Source of the DNA: JABDGC01 sp964466595
GTDB taxonomy: Bacteria > Pseudomonadota > Gammaproteobacteria > DSM-16500
Length of the DNA stretch: 17,127 bases
Direction of reading: 5' to 3'
Assembly: GCA_964466595.1 (NCBI GenBank)
Contig: CAYXNR010000050.1
Location: 1-17,127, forward strand
Shown: positions 5,870 to 13,446 of the stretch, in pieces
Layout: each line of letters starts with the position of its first letter
Position numbering within the stretch: position 1 is the first letter of the stretch
Translations under genes and position numbers: made by a program
Notes under the pieces: generated by a model
What the model was told of the DNA's origin: nothing
The model's database searches: none
The model's input: the letters and a program-made list of their open reading frames with translations, nothing else

Positions 5870-7441
5870 TTATCCAGGCTGAGAACCAAGTTTAAGAGGC
5901 TGAGGAAAAGTTTCCGCAGTCAGCATTTTAGGGTGAGGAGAAGCTGCTTTTTCAACCTCTCCTTCAAAAAATGAAAATAAAGTAGCAACAATTCCTTTAT
6001 TTTTAAGCTTTGGTTTTGGTTTCTGAGCTTTATTTTGCTTAGCTGCTTCAGTTTTTTGCAGCAAAGCAGCTTCTGCAAAAAAGGCTTGATTTTTTTTTGC
6101 AGGAGCAAAAAAACAGCAGCTTCGGGGAAGCTCAGCCTTTTCTTGATGTAAACTCTGAGCTGTAAACAGCTGTTCTGCAGAATCTGGCGAAATGAGCACC
6201 TCATTTCTAATAGCAACCCCTTTATCTGCTAACAAGCTGAAGACCTCGCAATAAAACGAAAGTTCTCTTAGGTTTTCATCTACGATAATCACTTCATCAA
6301 AGGCTTGTAAATCTTTTAGAAAGGCTTTTAATACCTCATGATCTTTTTTAGCTTCCAAAAAATCATCCATTCGAATGAGACTAGTGAGAAGAACAGCATG
6401 AGCCAAGCAAGACTTGCGTAATTCATTCAAAGTTTTTATTACTTCTTTTAAAAAAGGACGCCTTCTCGGATGAACATCCTTCATTGCTGCTAACATTTTA
6501 GTTACTACAGGATTTTTAATAAGTGGCGAACCATAGAAAATATTTTCTATGGTTACGCCCAGCGCATAGACCTCTGTTTGTATCGAATAGCTTAAGGTGC
6601 CTTGAAAAATAAAAATATCCGCAAGAGCAGGCCTTGCAAAATTTATTTCTGGCGCAAGATAAGCGCGCGTCCCTCTTGCACAAGCTCGTACCTTCTTTTT
6701 TCCCTCTAGCTCTAAAGCTAGTCCAAAGTCAATCAAGGTAATCTTATGATTCAGCCTGGGCTGAATCATAAGATTGTCAAGCTTCATATCGCAATGCAAA
6801 AAGCCCTGCTGATGAAGCTCATCAAGTGCTTTTGACATCTGTAGAGCCATATCTAATAAGCGAAACTCAGATAATTCAGGATCCTGCTCAAAAAAATCGA
6901 TTAAGTCCTTTCCTGGAATATAAGTCATGATAATATTATATTTTCCCTCTCTTTCTATCAGGCTTCCGCTGCAAAAACCCAAAGCAGAAAGTATTTTATG
7001 CTCTAGTTTAACCTTGTTATCATTTTCTGGTGTTTGCGGACGTATAATCACCTTCAGAACCACCCATTCTCCATTTTGAATGTTTTGAGCTAATTTTACC
7101 TTTGCTGCATCACTTTCTCCGATGAGTTTATTATGTTTTTTACCCTTATAAACCGCATACAAGCTACCATCTTTTTCTTTAACGAGACCGTAAGTAGCTG
7201 CTTGGCCTTCAGGCCATAGCGACCCTTCTTCGCCCTGATCCACCTGCAGCGCAGTGTAGTGTTCGGCTATTTTTTTTCCCAAACTTTTTTTTGAATATCG
7301 CCCCAGCGTGGCAGTTGACATGATTGTCATGAGTAGGTCTTGCTCAGCTTCAGAAACTAAGCGCTTTTTTAAAGGATCGCCTAAATGTTTTAAATCCACC
7401 TTAGGAGGAATATTCGAAATTTTTATAATTTGAGCAGGCAT
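5870..7441 (-). CDS. Eukaryote-like Ser/Thr protein kinase, effector candidate
   Basis: A 523-residue protein with a complete protein-kinase core: a degenerate glycine loop (LIGESDAAKVKLAQ, 106-119), ATP-anchoring Lys130 (WVVLKVI), partner Glu147, catalytic loop HCDMKLDN (216-223, with Asp218, Lys220 and Asn223), DFG (238-240), APE (263-265), a subdomain IX-like TEVYALGV and the final RRRPF arginine region (326-330). Cys replaces Arg in HRD, so activation-loop control may differ from typical RD kinases. Residues 1-75 match nothing I recognise. The tail beyond 345 is helical, then a Lys/Ala/Pro-rich stretch (KPKPKLKNK) and a Pro-rich end. Catalytic residues are intact, so activity is expected. 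It starts 17 nt after dapE and could be read from the dapD promoter. A role on host proteins is inferred from the family and its neighbour. Confidence 0.9.
   Translation of the reverse strand: MPAQIIKISNIPPKVDLKHLGDPLKKRLVSEAEQDLLMTIMSTATLGRYSKKSLGKKIAEHYTALQVDQGEEGSLWPEGQAATYGLVKEKDGSLYAVYKGKKHNKLIGESDAAKVKLAQNIQNGEWVVLKVIIRPQTPENDNKVKLEHKILSALGFCSGSLIEREGKYNIIMTYIPGKDLIDFFEQDPELSEFRLLDMALQMSKALDELHQQGFLHCDMKLDNLMIQPRLNHKITLIDFGLALELEGKKKVRACARGTRAYLAPEINFARPALADIFIFQGTLSYSIQTEVYALGVTIENIFYGSPLIKNPVVTKMLAAMKDVHPRRRPFLKEVIKTLNELRKSCLAHAVLLTSLIRMDDFLEAKKDHEVLKAFLKDLQAFDEVIIVDENLRELSFYCEVFSLLADKGVAIRNEVLISPDSAEQLFTAQSLHQEKAELPRSCCFFAPAKKNQAFFAEAALLQKTEAAKQNKAQKPKPKLKNKGIVATLFSFFEGEVEKAASPHPKMLTAETFPQPLKLGSQPG
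6529..6554. repeat. Perfect 26-bp palindrome inside the kinase gene
   Basis: Two 13-bp arms (AACCATAGAAAAT and its reverse complement) meet with no spacer and no mismatch. It encodes the VTIENIFYG segment of the kinase on the minus strand. A perfect palindrome this long is not expected by chance in 17 kb. Confidence 0.95.
6740..6775. repeat. Perfect inverted repeat, 17-bp arms, 2-bp spacer, inside the kinase gene
   Basis: AATCTTATGATTCAGCC (6740-6756) and its exact reverse complement (6759-6775) are separated by TG. It encodes kinase residues from the end of the catalytic loop toward DFG (NLMIQPRLNHKIT). DNA could extrude a cruciform and the mRNA could form a 16-17-bp hairpin. Confidence 0.97.
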
Positions 7442-7458
7442 AACTTCCCTTTAATTTT

Positions 7459-8580
7459 TTATGTTAATAAATGAATGAGTATCCTTTCATAAATCAAGGG
7501 CAACTTTTCTAAGTCAGCCAAGTTGACCGCTTCATTAATCGCATGAGCGCTGGCATGAGCAAGCCCCAGTTCAATTACTTCCGCACCGCTTGCTGCAATA
7601 AAACGTCCATCAGAGGTACCGCCGCCCGTCGACAGTATTGGCTTAGCGCCAGTCATTTCAAAAATTGATTTTTTAGCTACTTCTATTAATTTTCCTTGCT
7701 TGCTTAAAAAAGGTTCGCCGGATAAATTCCAAGTCAAGTCGAAGGAGAGTGGCTGTTCTTTTAAAATAGCCTCAACCCGATTTTGCAATTGAATGGCTGT
7801 TACCGCATTTGAAAAACGAAAATTAAATCGAAGTTCTAGCTCTCCTGGAATCACATTTAAAGCGCCTGTGCCTGCATGAAGATTAGAAATTTGAAAGCTG
7901 GTCGGCGGAAAAAAATCATTGCCCTCATCCCAAACAGTGGTCGTTAATTTTTGCAAAGCAGCCAGGCAGTTATGAATGGGATTGTCTTGAGTTGGATAAG
8001 CAATATGGCCTTGTTTACCATAGATGCTTAACTTCCCCTGTAAAGATCCCCGACGGCCTACACGAATTTGATCGCCTACTTGTTTTTCACTACTGGGTTC
8101 GCCAATCAGACAATAAGCTATTTTTTCTTTGCGTTTTTGCAAAATCTCAATTACTTTTTGCGTTCCATCTACACTAGGACCTTCTTCATCGGAAGTAATG
8201 AGAAAAGCAAGTGAGCCTTGCGGAGAAGGATGTGCTTTCAGAAAGCGCTCTACAGCAATCACCATTGCAGCCAAGGCGCCTTTCATATCTACCGCACCAC
8301 GACCATATAAAAAACCGTCACGCTCGGTGGGTGCAAAGGGTGGTGAAGTCCAAGCAGTGGAAGGGCCGGGAGGAACAACATCGGTATGCCCTGCAAAAAC
8401 AAGCAAAGGCGCTTCCTCACCCCGACGTGCCCAGAAATTATCAACCTGACCAAAGGGAAGGGCTTCTAGCTTAAAACCCAGGGGTTGGAGCCGTTCAGCT
8501 AAAATAGCATGACAGCCGGCTTCATGTGGTGTGATGGAAGGACAAGCGATTAAGGCTTTCGTAAGCTCAATCACTGACAT
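7459..8580 (-). CDS. dapE: Succinyl-diaminopimelate desuccinylase
   Basis: DapE is the di-zinc M20-family hydrolase that removes succinate from N-succinyl-LL-diaminopimelate on the way to lysine and peptidoglycan meso-diaminopimelate. The 373-residue length is typical. Metal and catalytic motifs are visible: GHTDVVPPG with His65 and Asp67, GRGAVDMKG with Asp98, TSDEEG with Glu132 and Glu133, a later IGEPSS Glu, and the C-terminal LAHASAHAINE carrying the last metal histidine. The central GKQGHIAYP loop marks the dimerisation domain. The ATG start lies 14 bp inside the 3' end of dapD, indicating translational coupling. The kinase gene begins 17 nt after the stop. Confidence 0.97.
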   Translation of the reverse strand: MSVIELTKALIACPSITPHEAGCHAILAERLQPLGFKLEALPFGQVDNFWARRGEEAPLLVFAGHTDVVPPGPSTAWTSPPFAPTERDGFLYGRGAVDMKGALAAMVIAVERFLKAHPSPQGSLAFLITSDEEGPSVDGTQKVIEILQKRKEKIAYCLIGEPSSEKQVGDQIRVGRRGSLQGKLSIYGKQGHIAYPTQDNPIHNCLAALQKLTTTVWDEGNDFFPPTSFQISNLHAGTGALNVIPGELELRFNFRFSNAVTAIQLQNRVEAILKEQPLSFDLTWNLSGEPFLSKQGKLIEVAKKSIFEMTGAKPILSTGGGTSDGRFIAASGAEVIELGLAHASAHAINEAVNLADLEKLPLIYERILIHLLT

Positions 8581-9403
8581 AAGTATATTCTCTTAGCAAG
8601 TCATTGATGGATACCTTTTCTCTGGTTTTTGCATCCACCTGTTTCACGATCACAGCGCAATATAAACTATATTTACCATCGGCACTCGGTAAATTGCCGG
8701 GCACGACAACAGAACCGGCTGGCACACGGCCATAGAGAATTTCGCCAGTTTCGCGATGATAAATACGCGTGCTCTGTCCGAGATAAACACCCATGGAAAT
8801 AACTGAACCTTCTTCAACAATCATCCCTTCCACAATCTCAGAACGCGCGCCAATGAAGCAATGATCTTCGATGATAGTTGGATTAGCCTGAAGGGGTTCT
8901 AAGACCCCGCCAATTCCCACGCCCCCGGAAAGATGAACATTTTTTCCGATTTGCGCACAGGAACCAACTGTCGCCCAGGTATCGACCATCGTTCCGCTAT
9001 CGATATAAGCACCGAGATTAACATAGGAAGGCATGAGCACCGTGTTTGCTGCAAGATAGGCACCCTTGCGCACAATTGCTGAAGGCACAATACGAGCACC
9101 GAGTGCAGCGAAATCAGTCTCGCTGTAGTCTTGAAATTTTAAAGGAACTTTATCATAAAAACGCAGACAACCGGCTTCCAGACTTTTATTTTCGTAAATA
9201 CGAAAAAACAATAAAATCGCCTTTTTGATCCATTGTTCAGTCTGCCATTGTCCTTCTCGTTTTTCTGCGACTCGCAGTCGACCCGCATCCAGTTCTGCTA
9301 TGGTTTCATCAATAGCCGCCTTGAGGGGAGCAGCCACTCGCTGAGGTGATAATTCAGCCCTATTTTCATAGGCCTCTTCGATTAAAGCTTGTAAGTGGTG
9401 CAT
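8567..9403 (-). CDS. dapD: Tetrahydrodipicolinate N-succinyltransferase
   Basis: DapD transfers succinyl from succinyl-CoA to tetrahydrodipicolinate, opening the succinylase branch of diaminopimelate synthesis. The 278-residue protein has an alpha-helical N-terminal domain (1-100) and a left-handed beta-helix of hexapeptide repeats from about 105. The conserved blocks GAYIDSGTMVDTWATVGSCAQIG and NVHLSGGVGIGGVLEP are present, followed by IIEDHCFIGARSEIVEG. The C-terminal strand PSADGKYSLYCAVIVKQVDAKTR closes the trimer fold. It precedes dapE with a 14-bp overlap, so product and next enzyme are made together. A good candidate promoter lies about 38 bp upstream of the ATG. Confidence 0.98.
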   Translation of the reverse strand: MHHLQALIEEAYENRAELSPQRVAAPLKAAIDETIAELDAGRLRVAEKREGQWQTEQWIKKAILLFFRIYENKSLEAGCLRFYDKVPLKFQDYSETDFAALGARIVPSAIVRKGAYLAANTVLMPSYVNLGAYIDSGTMVDTWATVGSCAQIGKNVHLSGGVGIGGVLEPLQANPTIIEDHCFIGARSEIVEGMIVEEGSVISMGVYLGQSTRIYHRETGEILYGRVPAGSVVVPGNLPSADGKYSLYCAVIVKQVDAKTREKVSINDLLREYTYVSD

Positions 9404-9436
9404 AAGTTTACCTAATCTTTATTGGCAGAAAACAGC

Positions 9437-9465
9437 TTGAAATCATATTGCATTCCTTATAGCAT
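9437..9465 (+). promoter_or_regulatory. Candidate sigma70 promoter for msbA-lpxK
   Basis: TTGAAA (9437-9442) and TAGCAT (9460-9465) are 17 bp apart on the plus strand, upstream of msbA. They overlap the predicted dapD promoter on the other strand almost completely. The -10 match is only 4 of 6. Confidence 0.4.
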
Positions 9466-9470
9466 GTCAC
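9442..9470 (-). promoter_or_regulatory. Candidate sigma70 promoter for dapD-dapE
   Basis: On the minus strand GTGACA (9470-9465, 5 of 6 to consensus) and TATGAT (9447-9442, 5 of 6) are separated by exactly 17 bp. The -10 box is about 38 bp from the dapD ATG, leaving a short leader. Confidence 0.6.
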
Positions 9471-9543
9471 CTGTCTAAAAAAGAAATAATTTCTCAGGTC
9501 AAAAATTGGCCGCCCTACATTAAGCTCTAGCCCTAGGAGACTC

Positions 9544-11325
9544 ATGGCCTCTTCCAAAATAGCAAGTATCAAAATTTCAAATGCCTGGCATCTTTATCTG
9601 CGTTTATTCAAGTATGTCAAACGCTATTGGTTTGCTCTCTTAACAGCCCTTCTGGCAAGCTCGGTTTATGCCGGCATCGATTCCTGGTTTGTTTATTTTT
9701 TAGAACCCCTTCTAAATAAAGGCCTCATTCAAAAAAATCAGGATTTTTTAAAATGGGCACCCCTTGTAGTACTCCTCGTTTTTATGATGCGCGGTCTAGC
9801 CAGTTTTTTTTCGAATTACAATTTAGCTTCGACTTCCCGCAATGTGATCACCGCCCTGCGTCGTGATATTTTTGTCCACCTACAACGTTTGCCGGCAAAC
9901 TTTTATGATCACACGACGACAGGACAAGTCTTATCAGTAATTTTATATAGTGTCGAGCAAGTAGCCAATGCTAGTGCTGATGTACTAACCAGCGCTATTC
10001 AATCTTCTTTTTTTATTGTGGGCTTATTAATAGTCATGCTTTCCATTAGCTGGAAGCTCACCTTGTTATATTTCATTATTATGCCCTCCATTGCTTTTAT
10101 TATGCGCGCTACTTCCTTACGGGTACGGCGCTTAAGTCTCAGCATTCAAAATTCCATGGCAGAATTAAATCATCGTGCCGAGGAAAATATTGAGGGATAT
10201 AAAGTAATCCGCTCCTTCGATGGTCAAGCACAGGAAATTACAAAATTCGAACAGGCGCTAGAAAGAAATCGCAGTCGTGAAATGAAAGTAGTTGCCGCTC
10301 GCGCTATTAGTGTTTCCAGTGTGCAACTCGTAGCCGCCATTGCGCTATCTTTTACACTCTATGTTGCCACCCTCGATATTGCCGACTCTCTCCTGTCGAC
10401 TGGCGGTTTTGTCTCGATGATTGCCGCGATGCTCGCTCTCATCAAGCCTATGAAAGATTTAACTCAAATGCAAAACAAGCTTTACCGCGGTCTTGCAGGC
10501 GCTCAAAGTGCTTTTGAATTATTAGATCAACCACCAGAAGTAGATTTGGGCAAACAGCTTTTACCACGCGCTGTTGGTAAAATTGTCTTTTCACAAGTTA
10601 ATTTTGCTTATCAAAATGGCGCCGCTGTTTTACATGATATCAATCTTACTATTGAACCCGGCGAAGTGATTGCACTGGTGGGACGTTCGGGCAGTGGTAA
10701 ATCAACCTTCGTTAATTTATTGCCACGCTTTTATACCAACTATAGCGGCAACATTTTCTTGGATGGACTACCTATTCAAGACTATCAACTTGCTGAGCTC
10801 CGCCGCCAGTTTTCATTGGTCTCTCAGAATGTTGTTTTATTTCATGATACGGTTGCAAATAATATTGCCTATGGGCGCCTTGGAGAAACCGTAGCAAAAG
10901 CAGAAATACAGGCAGCCGCAAAAGCAGCCCATGCTCTTTCGTTTATCGAACAACTTCCACAAGGCTTTGATACCCTGATCGGCGAAAATGGCGTCTTGCT
11001 TTCCGGCGGCCAACGTCAACGTATCGCCATCGCTCGCGCGATTCTTAAAAATGCACCTATCTTAATTCTCGACGAGGCTACCTCTTCCCTAGATACCGAG
11101 TCTGAACGCCACATTCAAAGCGCCTTAAATAGTTTAATGCGTGATCGCACAACCTTGGTTATTGCTCATCGTTTATCAACCATTGAACATGCCGATAAAA
11201 TTATCGTTTTTGATCAGGGTAAGATTATTGAACTGGGAAACCATAGCGCACTCCTTGAGCAAAATGGTTATTACGCTAAGTTGCATTATCTACAGTTTCA
11301 AGATCAAAGCTTAGTTGAGCACTGA
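9544..11325 (+). CDS. msbA: Lipid A flippase MsbA, ABC transporter
   Basis: MsbA is an inner-membrane homodimeric ABC exporter that flips core-lipid A to the periplasmic leaflet. The 593-residue polypeptide is a half-transporter: six membrane segments in residues 25-320, then an ATPase domain. The latter shows Walker A GRSGSGKST (380-388), signature LSGGQRQR (486-493), Walker B ILILDE (506-511) and switch His542 in IAHRLST. The D-loop SSLD follows Walker B. The ATG follows AGGAG by 4 nt. lpxK begins one nucleotide after the stop, the usual msbA-lpxK pair in gammaproteobacteria. A related peptide exporter is possible from the domain alone, but the lpxK linkage makes MsbA much more likely. Confidence 0.95.
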   Translation: MASSKIASIKISNAWHLYLRLFKYVKRYWFALLTALLASSVYAGIDSWFVYFLEPLLNKGLIQKNQDFLKWAPLVVLLVFMMRGLASFFSNYNLASTSRNVITALRRDIFVHLQRLPANFYDHTTTGQVLSVILYSVEQVANASADVLTSAIQSSFFIVGLLIVMLSISWKLTLLYFIIMPSIAFIMRATSLRVRRLSLSIQNSMAELNHRAEENIEGYKVIRSFDGQAQEITKFEQALERNRSREMKVVAARAISVSSVQLVAAIALSFTLYVATLDIADSLLSTGGFVSMIAAMLALIKPMKDLTQMQNKLYRGLAGAQSAFELLDQPPEVDLGKQLLPRAVGKIVFSQVNFAYQNGAAVLHDINLTIEPGEVIALVGRSGSGKSTFVNLLPRFYTNYSGNIFLDGLPIQDYQLAELRRQFSLVSQNVVLFHDTVANNIAYGRLGETVAKAEIQAAAKAAHALSFIEQLPQGFDTLIGENGVLLSGGQRQRIAIARAILKNAPILILDEATSSLDTESERHIQSALNSLMRDRTTLVIAHRLSTIEHADKIIVFDQGKIIELGNHSALLEQNGYYAKLHYLQFQDQSLVEH

Positions 11326-11326
11326 T

Positions 11327-12394
11327 ATGTCTCTTGAATCCTATTGGTATCGTCGGTCTTTGCATCCTTTATTAATTCCACTTTTGCCTTTTTCTTTGCT
11401 CTTTGGCTTGCTCAGCAATTTACGACGATGGAGCTATCGTCTTGGCCTCAAAAAATCGCAGCAGTTTGCCCTTCCCGTCATTATTGTGGGCAATATTTCT
11501 CTCGGCGGAACTGGAAAAACGCCACTGACTATCACGCTCGCAAATTATTTAAAAGAACAGGGAAAAAAACCTGGTATTGCCTTGCGGGGAGAGGGGGGTA
11601 AGAGAAAAAGCAAGCCTCTGCTTGTCGAGGCAGAGGCTGATCCTTTTGAAGTCGGCGATGAGGCTGTTTTAATTGCAAGACAGACCCAAGCTCCTGTTGC
11701 TGTCTGTATTGATCGTCCTGCTGCAGTTCAAGCACTCGTGGAAGCCGGTTGTGATGTCGTGCTTTGTGATGATGGTTTACAGCATTATCGTTTAGCTCGA
11801 CAAGTGGAGATTCTAGTGATCGATGGCAGTCGATATTTTGGGAATGGCTTTCTCTTACCTGCCGGACCTTTGCGTGAATCGCCAAGGCGTTTAAAAGAAG
11901 TAGATTTTGTTGTTGTACAGAAGAAAGAGCAAGCCTTTCAGACTCAGTTCTCGAGCAGGAGCCAGTTGAACATTAAGCAACTCAAGCCTAGTAAAATAAA
12001 AAAGTCTTTTCGGATGGAACTCAAAGCAGAAGCCTTTGAAGCCACCCATTTCCCTAGAAAAATCCTGCCACTCTCTGCTTTCAGCGGACAAAAGGTGCAT
12101 GCCCTTGCCGGTATCGGTAATCCACAAGGTTTTTTTGATCTGCTTACTCACTTTCAGATTGAAGTGCTTCCCCATCGCTTTCCGGATCATTATCGCTATA
12201 AAAGTAAGGACCTCAATTTTTCTGATCAACTTCCCATACTCATGACAGAGAAGGATGCAGTAAAATGCAAGAGGCTAGTCTTCGATGATTCCCTGAAGGA
12301 AAAACAATGGTTTCTTCGTGTGAATACCGAGCTCAGCCCGGATTTAAAGCAGGCTGTATTCAATAAAATTGAGGACCTAGGGAAACAATTATGA
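11327..12394 (+). CDS. lpxK: Tetraacyldisaccharide 4'-kinase
   Basis: LpxK phosphorylates the 4' position of tetraacyldisaccharide-1-phosphate to give lipid IVA at the inner membrane. The N-terminus holds a hydrophobic anchor (residues 14-30), then the P-loop GNISLGGTGKTP (55-66), the RGxGG motif (RGEGG) and the catalytic-region CDDGLQH (147-153). The C-terminal ILMTEKDAVK block is a family hallmark. I start at ATG 11327, one nucleotide after the msbA stop, giving 355 residues. The in-frame TTG at 11315 inside msbA is less likely, because the known N-terminus lines up with MSLESYWYRRS. The stop overlaps the next gene's start as ATGA, implying coupling. Confidence 0.96.
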   Translation: MSLESYWYRRSLHPLLIPLLPFSLLFGLLSNLRRWSYRLGLKKSQQFALPVIIVGNISLGGTGKTPLTITLANYLKEQGKKPGIALRGEGGKRKSKPLLVEAEADPFEVGDEAVLIARQTQAPVAVCIDRPAAVQALVEAGCDVVLCDDGLQHYRLARQVEILVIDGSRYFGNGFLLPAGPLRESPRRLKEVDFVVVQKKEQAFQTQFSSRSQLNIKQLKPSKIKKSFRMELKAEAFEATHFPRKILPLSAFSGQKVHALAGIGNPQGFFDLLTHFQIEVLPHRFPDHYRYKSKDLNFSDQLPILMTEKDAVKCKRLVFDDSLKEKQWFLRVNTELSPDLKQAVFNKIEDLGKQL

Positions 12395-12801
12395 AAAATT
12401 TATTCCTTATTTTTTTAATAACAACTCTTTTTTTGCCTCTCAGCCTCTTTGCTACTGAAAATGCAGAACTTCCTATTTATACAGAACAACAAACCAGCTT
12501 TCTCATCACAGCTGAACAACCTCAATTTATTATTAAACTCAAATCTAATCCTACGACAGGCTATTCCTGGTTTTTAAAAAAATATGCTTCCCGTTATTTA
12601 CAAGCTCTCGCGCATCGCTTTCAAGGTCCTGATACAAAAATGCTTGGCGCCCCAGGGTATGAGCTATGGACCTTTAAAATGAAACCCGCAGCCTTTGTTG
12701 TCCCGCTACGGACTAGCTTGAGTTTTGCTTATCTCAGACCGTGGGAAAAAAACGAGCCTAGCCCAAGCCTTGTGTTTTGGATTTCAACTAAAGGAAAATG
12801 A
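12391..12801 (+). CDS. Secreted chagasin-type inhibitor of C1 cysteine proteases (I42 family)
   Basis: A 136-residue protein with a signal peptide (1-21, hydrophobic, ending near LFA). All three inhibitory loops of the chagasin/ICP (MEROPS I42) fold are present in order: NPTTGYSW (53-60, BC loop), GAPGYELW (86-93, DE loop) and RPWE (116-119, FG loop). In characterised members these loops fill the active-site cleft of papain-like proteases such as cathepsins. The mature protein is about the usual length. The ATG overlaps the lpxK stop by 4 bp, placing it in the lipid A export operon. Function in this organism, whether against host lysosomal cathepsins or a self protease, is inference. The fold assignment is strong. 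Confidence 0.9.
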   Translation: MKNLFLIFLITTLFLPLSLFATENAELPIYTEQQTSFLITAEQPQFIIKLKSNPTTGYSWFLKKYASRYLQALAHRFQGPDTKMLGAPGYELWTFKMKPAAFVVPLRTSLSFAYLRPWEKNEPSPSLVFWISTKGK

Positions 12802-12816
12802 ATTCCACCTTCATCT

Positions 12817-13326
12817 TTATTTTCTTTGCGTCAACCTTCCATTTTCAAATACCAAGATCACCGAGGGCGGACCACGATAAGTCAGCTCAAGGATTTCAGT
12901 CTCAGGAACTTCTGCCTTTTGACCTGCCTCTGTTTGATTAATATAGGTCGGCTTCCCACAAGCCGCTTGAACAGCTTCCTGGGTATCACCCAACTGAATT
13001 TGTCCATTCGCACAAAGCTGGGTTTGCGGCATACCGGAACCATTCACACTAATATTAATTGCCATGCCATTTTCATCAAAGGCGACCGTCAATTTCATTG
13101 TACCGGGCTTGCTCGGATCCGTCGCAACATAATAAGCCCATTCCTGGGGTTCGGTGGCTTTTTTATTATTCGAAGTTTTAGAATCCGGTTCTCCACAGGC
13201 CGCTAAAACAGTTGCGATAGAATCGCCAACATTAATAGAATTAAAATTACTAGGACAAAACCAGTCAGCCCAGGCAGAACTAAAAAAGAGAGAGCTGCTA
13301 ATTAAAAGAACCACCTTAGACTTCAT
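12817..13326 (-). CDS. Secreted two-repeat protein, DUF2845-like
   Basis: A 169-residue protein of unknown function that I place near DUF2845 by recall of the motif pattern. A signal peptide is clear (1-20, ending SAWA before DWFC). The mature part consists of two similar units: FCPSNFNSINVGDSIATVLAACGEPDS (23-49) followed by a beta-rich segment, and LCANGQIQLGDTQEAVQAACGKPTYIN (104-130) followed by a second beta-rich segment (EILELTYRGPPSVILVF). Each has a Cys pair (24/44 and 105/123) that could form a disulphide in the periplasm. The G-D-x(2)-x-V-x-x-x-C-G-x-P pattern is reminiscent of SmpA/OmlA-like lipoproteins, but there is no lipobox. A strong AAGGAGG (13334-13340) precedes the ATG. It is convergent with the inhibitor gene and divergent from pfk. 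Confidence 0.75.
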   Translation of the reverse strand: MKSKVVLLISSSLFFSSAWADWFCPSNFNSINVGDSIATVLAACGEPDSKTSNNKKATEPQEWAYYVATDPSKPGTMKLTVAFDENGMAINISVNGSGMPQTQLCANGQIQLGDTQEAVQAACGKPTYINQTEAGQKAEVPETEILELTYRGPPSVILVFENGRLTQRK

Positions 13327-13446
13327 TCCTTGACCTCCTTTTTAAGTAATTTTACTCATTCAGCTCAACTTCGCAATAGCAAGACAGCGATAGACAGCTC
13401 CTTCCTTTTTTTGTATATTTTCTGTGATTTCCTCAGAGGTTCAAAC

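Noticed and set aside
11315..11326. TTG start for lpxK inside msbA
   Set aside because: ATG at 11327 lies one nucleotide after the msbA stop and matches the usual LpxK N-terminus; the TTG would add only four residues with no support.
11613..11638. 9-bp-arm GC-rich inverted repeat in lpxK
   Set aside because: An arm of this length with an 8-nt loop is expected about once by chance in a window of this size, and it lies mid-gene.
13330..13446. Upstream 39-codon extension of the phosphofructokinase
   Set aside because: The added residues do not resemble the PFK N-terminus, while ATG 13447 has a ribosome binding site and begins the conserved domain.
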